This document shows, in pieces, positions 61,449-64,000 of a stretch of DNA of 64,000 nucleotides. A model generated the notes under the pieces. It was not told the DNA's origin and ran no database searches. It worked only from the letters and a program-made list of their open reading frames with translations. Every line of letters begins with the position of its first letter. Position 1 is the stretch's first letter. The DNA is taken from contig LT598461.1 in NCBI GenBank assembly GCA_900074725.1, positions 1,364,001 through 1,428,000 on the forward strand, given 5' to 3'. The position numbers and the translations under genes were made by a program. Source of the DNA: Lachancea dasiensis (Eukaryota > Ascomycota > Saccharomycetes > Saccharomycetales > Saccharomycetaceae).

Positions 61449-62728
61449 TGTGCGCCAAGCACGCACAAATATGTCACGAGAAGGTAATGCGAATGAAACG
61501 ACAAACCAAATACAAGATCCAAGGCCCTGTCACGAAAAGAAGTCCACTCTGGTTACGTGTTGCCGCTCGAATCGCCTTGTAAGCTGTGACCCTTGAACGC
61601 ACCTCGATAGTAATGACCTTCAAACACCTTTTTCTGCAACTCCGCGTGAGTTGAACAATTTGCTGAAGGTAGTTATGCCCTGTTCAATTATTCTTAGAAG
61701 CCTTGCCGTTCACAGCGGGCAAACTAAATAACGATCTTCCTTTAACCTGGGGTCTTAGAGATGCAATAAAAATCGACTCAATTCAAAATCCACGAATTCC
61801 CTGTCTGAGCAACCACTGCTTAGGGCTAGTTAGTCGATGACCGTCTGTTATCTTTGGTTTCCTCAGCGTTATTGTATTGAATTTTGGATTTCATCTAATC
61901 TTGCGTGCTTTCTCAGTCGCCGAATCGACACTACGACGAAAAAAAAAAATTTGGAGAAAAAATATTCTAGTTGCGACTAGATAAAAATGTCCTTGCGAGG
62001 AGATAAACGACTGGACGTCGCAGGTTGTGACGATTGCTCAGCAAGTTCGTTTTATAGAGAAGGCGACAAGATTGTCCTGTAGTCTGTGTAATGCTGCAGA
62101 CTCATGGTATTGAAAAAGGTACCTGCAAAAATTATAGTCGAGTTATGTTCAAATAAGTATCTTCGCCTGACCTGCTGCAATGCGTGTGTAAAAGGAGACA
62201 GTTGAGGTAGGCTTTCTTTTCTCTTACTTGATCTCTTGGGCTAGCAACTGATTCTAGCTCTCTCGGGTTGGACTAGGTCCTAGACGCAACAAACGCTTGA
62301 GCTGTATGGATTTTATCAAGACATGTCACAACAAAAGATTCGAAGACTATTTTTAACGGCGGCGCTGTGGTTCCCAGTCAGCTAGCGCAAGGAGTGGTAT
62401 ATGTAGCTGGCACGCCGTCGTTTGAGGTTTTGCTGGGTGGATCGTATGTATCCAAAAAGTGGATATCACTTTTCGCTTTTACTGTCCACATCGTGACCAG
62501 GCAGCAGGAGAGCTCATCGGCATCTCATGTCTGAAAAATTTTAGCGATGAGCTTTGAAGATGAGCTACTCAGTTACTACAACTTAAAAGGCCAGTGCAGA
62601 TTGGCAGCTACTCTTAACTCTTCGGACAGGTTACAGGTAACGAAGTACGCACTAGTTAATCAGAGTCTTGCATTGAAAGAACTTTGTCTCTATCCCTACC
62701 CTCACAGCAGATTTTATAGCATTGAAAT
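61449..62728. other. Divergent RFX1-RLP7 intergenic region
   Basis: The right end carries the PAC/RRPE pair listed separately. I looked for an Rfx1 X-box of the autoregulatory type before RFX1 and found no convincing one. A 62-residue frame at 62547-62735 starts inside the PAC box and overlaps RLP7, so I treat it as chance. Confidence 0.5.
62532..62553. promoter_or_regulatory. RRPE and PAC pair before RLP7
   Basis: TGAAAAATTTT (62532-62542) and GCGATGAGCT (62544-62553) are exact RRPE and PAC boxes one base apart, about 180 bp before RLP7. A PAC-like variant, AGCTCATCGG, also lies at 62511-62520 on the other strand. The pair is the known signature of ribosome-biogenesis promoters. Confidence 0.8.
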
Positions 62729-63661
62729 ATGGTAGCCGGTCTGAACTCCAACCCGGAAATTCTTCTCCGCAAGCGCAGAAATGCCGATAGAACGCGGTTG
62801 GAAAAACAAGAGCTTGCGCAACGTCGCAAGGAGCTGCAACAGAAACAGAAGCGTGCTCGCAAGAACAAGTTTGAGAGGGCAGAATCCATAGTAGCCACCT
62901 CGCTGGCCACGCAGCGTGAAAAGGAGCGTATAAAACGTGTCTCGAAACTGGAAGCTCAGCGTGCAAAAGGTGAAACCCAGCGTTTGGCATCGGACCGTGA
63001 TTTTATTCTAAAAGTGCATACCACAGACGGTCAGACGGAGTCCAGTGTGGATGACAGCGAAGACGACGCTGCCTTGCAAACGGAAAAGTGCGAGTACGAC
63101 GGCAAACCGACGCTCCTGTTTGTGCTGCGCATTCGTGGACCAATTGCGGCAAAGATCCCTCAGAAGGCTCACAAAGTGCTATCGCTTCTGAGACTTTCGG
63201 AAGTCAACACGGGTGTCTTCGTGCGCCTCTCTCCACAGGTGTATCCTTTGCTGAAACTGGTGGCTCCTTACGTCGTTGTGGGCCAACCGTCGCTCTCCTC
63301 GGTGCGTTCGCTCATCCACAAGAGAAGTCGCGTGTTACTGTCGTCCGCCGAAGGTGAGGAATCCAGGGAATCCATCCTCAACGACAACAATGTGGTGGAG
63401 GAACGGCTTGGCTCTGAGGGGATTATCTGTGTCGAAGACATCATCCACGAGATTGCTACTCTAGGCGAGGGGTTTGCCAAATGCAACTTCTTCCTTTTAC
63501 CTTTCCGTCTCAGTCGCGAAGTATCAGGCTTCAGTGCCCTCAGTAAACTACAGAAGATCAGGCAAAGAGAATGGCAAAAGAAAGCCCTCAAAGTGTCGAA
63601 TGCCTCTACGGCGCCCGTGGTTCAAATTGACATTGATGCTTTGATCGCTAAACTAAATTAA
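62729..63661 (+). CDS. RLP7: RLP7, ribosome-biogenesis factor of the L7/uL30 family
   Basis: This 310-residue protein matches yeast Rlp7 (YNL002C, 322 residues), a nucleolar factor needed for 27S pre-rRNA (ITS2-side) processing in 60S assembly. The N-terminus is a long basic helix ([20 protein letters not shown], then [20 protein letters not shown]). The uL30-like core reads [40 protein letters not shown] and [39 protein letters not shown] and [17 protein letters not shown] follow. The acidic insert between arm and core (DSEDDAAL) and the length separate it from ribosomal protein L7 itself. Confidence 0.96.
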   Translation: MVAGLNSNPEILLRKRRNADRTRLEKQELAQRRKELQQKQKRARKNKFERAESIVATSLATQREKERIKRVSKLEAQRAKGETQRLASDRDFILKVHTTDGQTESSVDDSEDDAALQTEKCEYDGKPTLLFVLRIRGPIAAKIPQKAHKVLSLLRLSEVNTGVFVRLSPQVYPLLKLVAPYVVVGQPSLSSVRSLIHKRSRVLLSSAEGEESRESILNDNNVVEERLGSEGIICVEDIIHEIATLGEGFAKCNFFLLPFRLSREVSGFSALSKLQKIRQREWQKKALKVSNASTAPVVQIDIDALIAKLN

Positions 63662-63982
63662 GCCGTCGCGGTTTGCAGCTTTGTTTCTCTCAACTTAGCA
63701 CGTTGATTCTTCGTCACAAGATCTACTAGCTCGCCCATAATCAGTGTTCAACCATGACCGATGGTATTATCTGTGACTTTGAGCTATTTGGCCGGTACCG
63801 GCCACATATCTTCACCCGGCACTTAATTTATAGGTTTTTTTTCACCACTGGATATTGATATAATAGTATGTACATTACAACGAGTTGGAACATTTAAGCG
63901 TTCCTCGGTTCGAACAACACTTCTCTCAATTGCCGTTATTGAGCCTGCGTTTAAGTTACACTGCTGATATTGTCACATAAAT
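63662..63982. other. Region downstream of RLP7 and upstream of the right-edge gene
   Basis: The Leu3-type palindrome listed separately lies here. T-rich sequence (TTTTTTTT at about 63835-63842) and a TATAATAG (near 63858-63866) precede the final start codon. Confidence 0.5.
63789..63804. promoter_or_regulatory. Leu3-type binding site (perfect 16-bp palindrome)
   Basis: TGGCCGGTACCGGCCA contains CCGGTACCGG, the established Leu3 consensus (CCGGNNCCGG), flanked by further symmetric bases. It lies 179 bp before the ATG at 63983, a good distance for an upstream activating site, so the next gene may be controlled by leucine synthesis. It is also about 130 bp past the RLP7 stop. Confidence 0.7.
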
Positions 63983-64000
63983 ATGGTTGACGTAAAGAAA
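63983..64000 (+). CDS. Start of a gene cut by the right edge (six codons)
   Basis: The ATG at 63983 begins MVDVKK and runs off the window in frame. Six codons cannot identify it. The TATA-like sequence, the ATAAAT context and the Leu3-type site upstream make a true start plausible; a branched-chain amino acid or related gene is inference from that site only. Confidence 0.45.

Noticed and set aside
62547-62735. 62-residue frame before RLP7 starting MSFEDELLSYYNLKGQ
   Set aside because: Its ATG is inside the PAC box and its end overlaps the RLP7 start, so chance or at most a leader frame is more likely.

Overview
The window is nuclear DNA from a budding yeast of the family Saccharomycetaceae. 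Nearly every gene has a recognisable Saccharomyces cerevisiae counterpart. The genes are compact and almost intron-free, and the one clear intron has yeast signals (GTATGT, TACTAAC, TAG). The gene order is that of a lineage without the whole-genome duplication. Genes that S. cerevisiae carries on two sister regions, chromosome XII (YLR170 to YLR176 and YLR247 to YLR256) and chromosome XIV (YNL002 to YNL012), are interleaved here as single copies. A Lachancea-like genome is my best guess; the genus is inference.

Layout. 1-10 kb: the 3' end of a ferric-reductase-like oxidase gene, HAP1 (haem-responsive regulator), NDL1 (dynein pathway), MCP2 and SYM1 (mitochondrial). 11-19.4 kb: a 1356-residue protein I cannot name and a second zinc-cluster factor of the HAP1/OAF1 type. 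20-26.4 kb: YLR173W-like vacuolar-type membrane protein, DPH5, APS1, a small mitochondrial-looking protein, tRNA-His and a decayed tRNA-Leu. 26.4-39 kb: IRC20 and RCK2 diverging across 2.6 kb, then a secreted prenylcysteine-oxidase-like flavoprotein. 40-51.4 kb: YEF3 (very strong codon bias), SPO1 with a probable 5' intron, SSP120, YNL011C, PYP1 and one NADP-isocitrate dehydrogenase standing for both IDP2 and IDP3. 51.5-64 kb: tRNA-Asp, STP22 (ESCRT-I) with a previously hidden first exon, CBF5, SIS1 and LST8 (divergent), RFX1, RLP7, and the first six codons of another gene behind a perfect Leu3-type site.

How the genes relate. These are mostly housekeeping genes from separate pathways: translation and ribosome biogenesis (YEF3, DPH5, CBF5, RLP7), proteostasis and TOR signalling (SIS1, LST8), trafficking (APS1, STP22, SSP120), mitochondria (MCP2, SYM1) and transcription control (HAP1, its relative, RFX1). 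Promoter motifs fit: PAC plus RRPE pairs before YEF3, CBF5 and RLP7, and a heat-shock element between SIS1 and LST8. I see no CRISPR array, intact transposon, centromere or biosynthetic cluster. The points most worth a second look are the split STP22 and SPO1 genes, the tRNA-Leu pseudogene, an ATG-less 124-codon frame behind a TATA box, a strong hairpin in a TATA-preceded intergenic segment, the unidentified 1356-residue protein and the Leu3-type palindrome.
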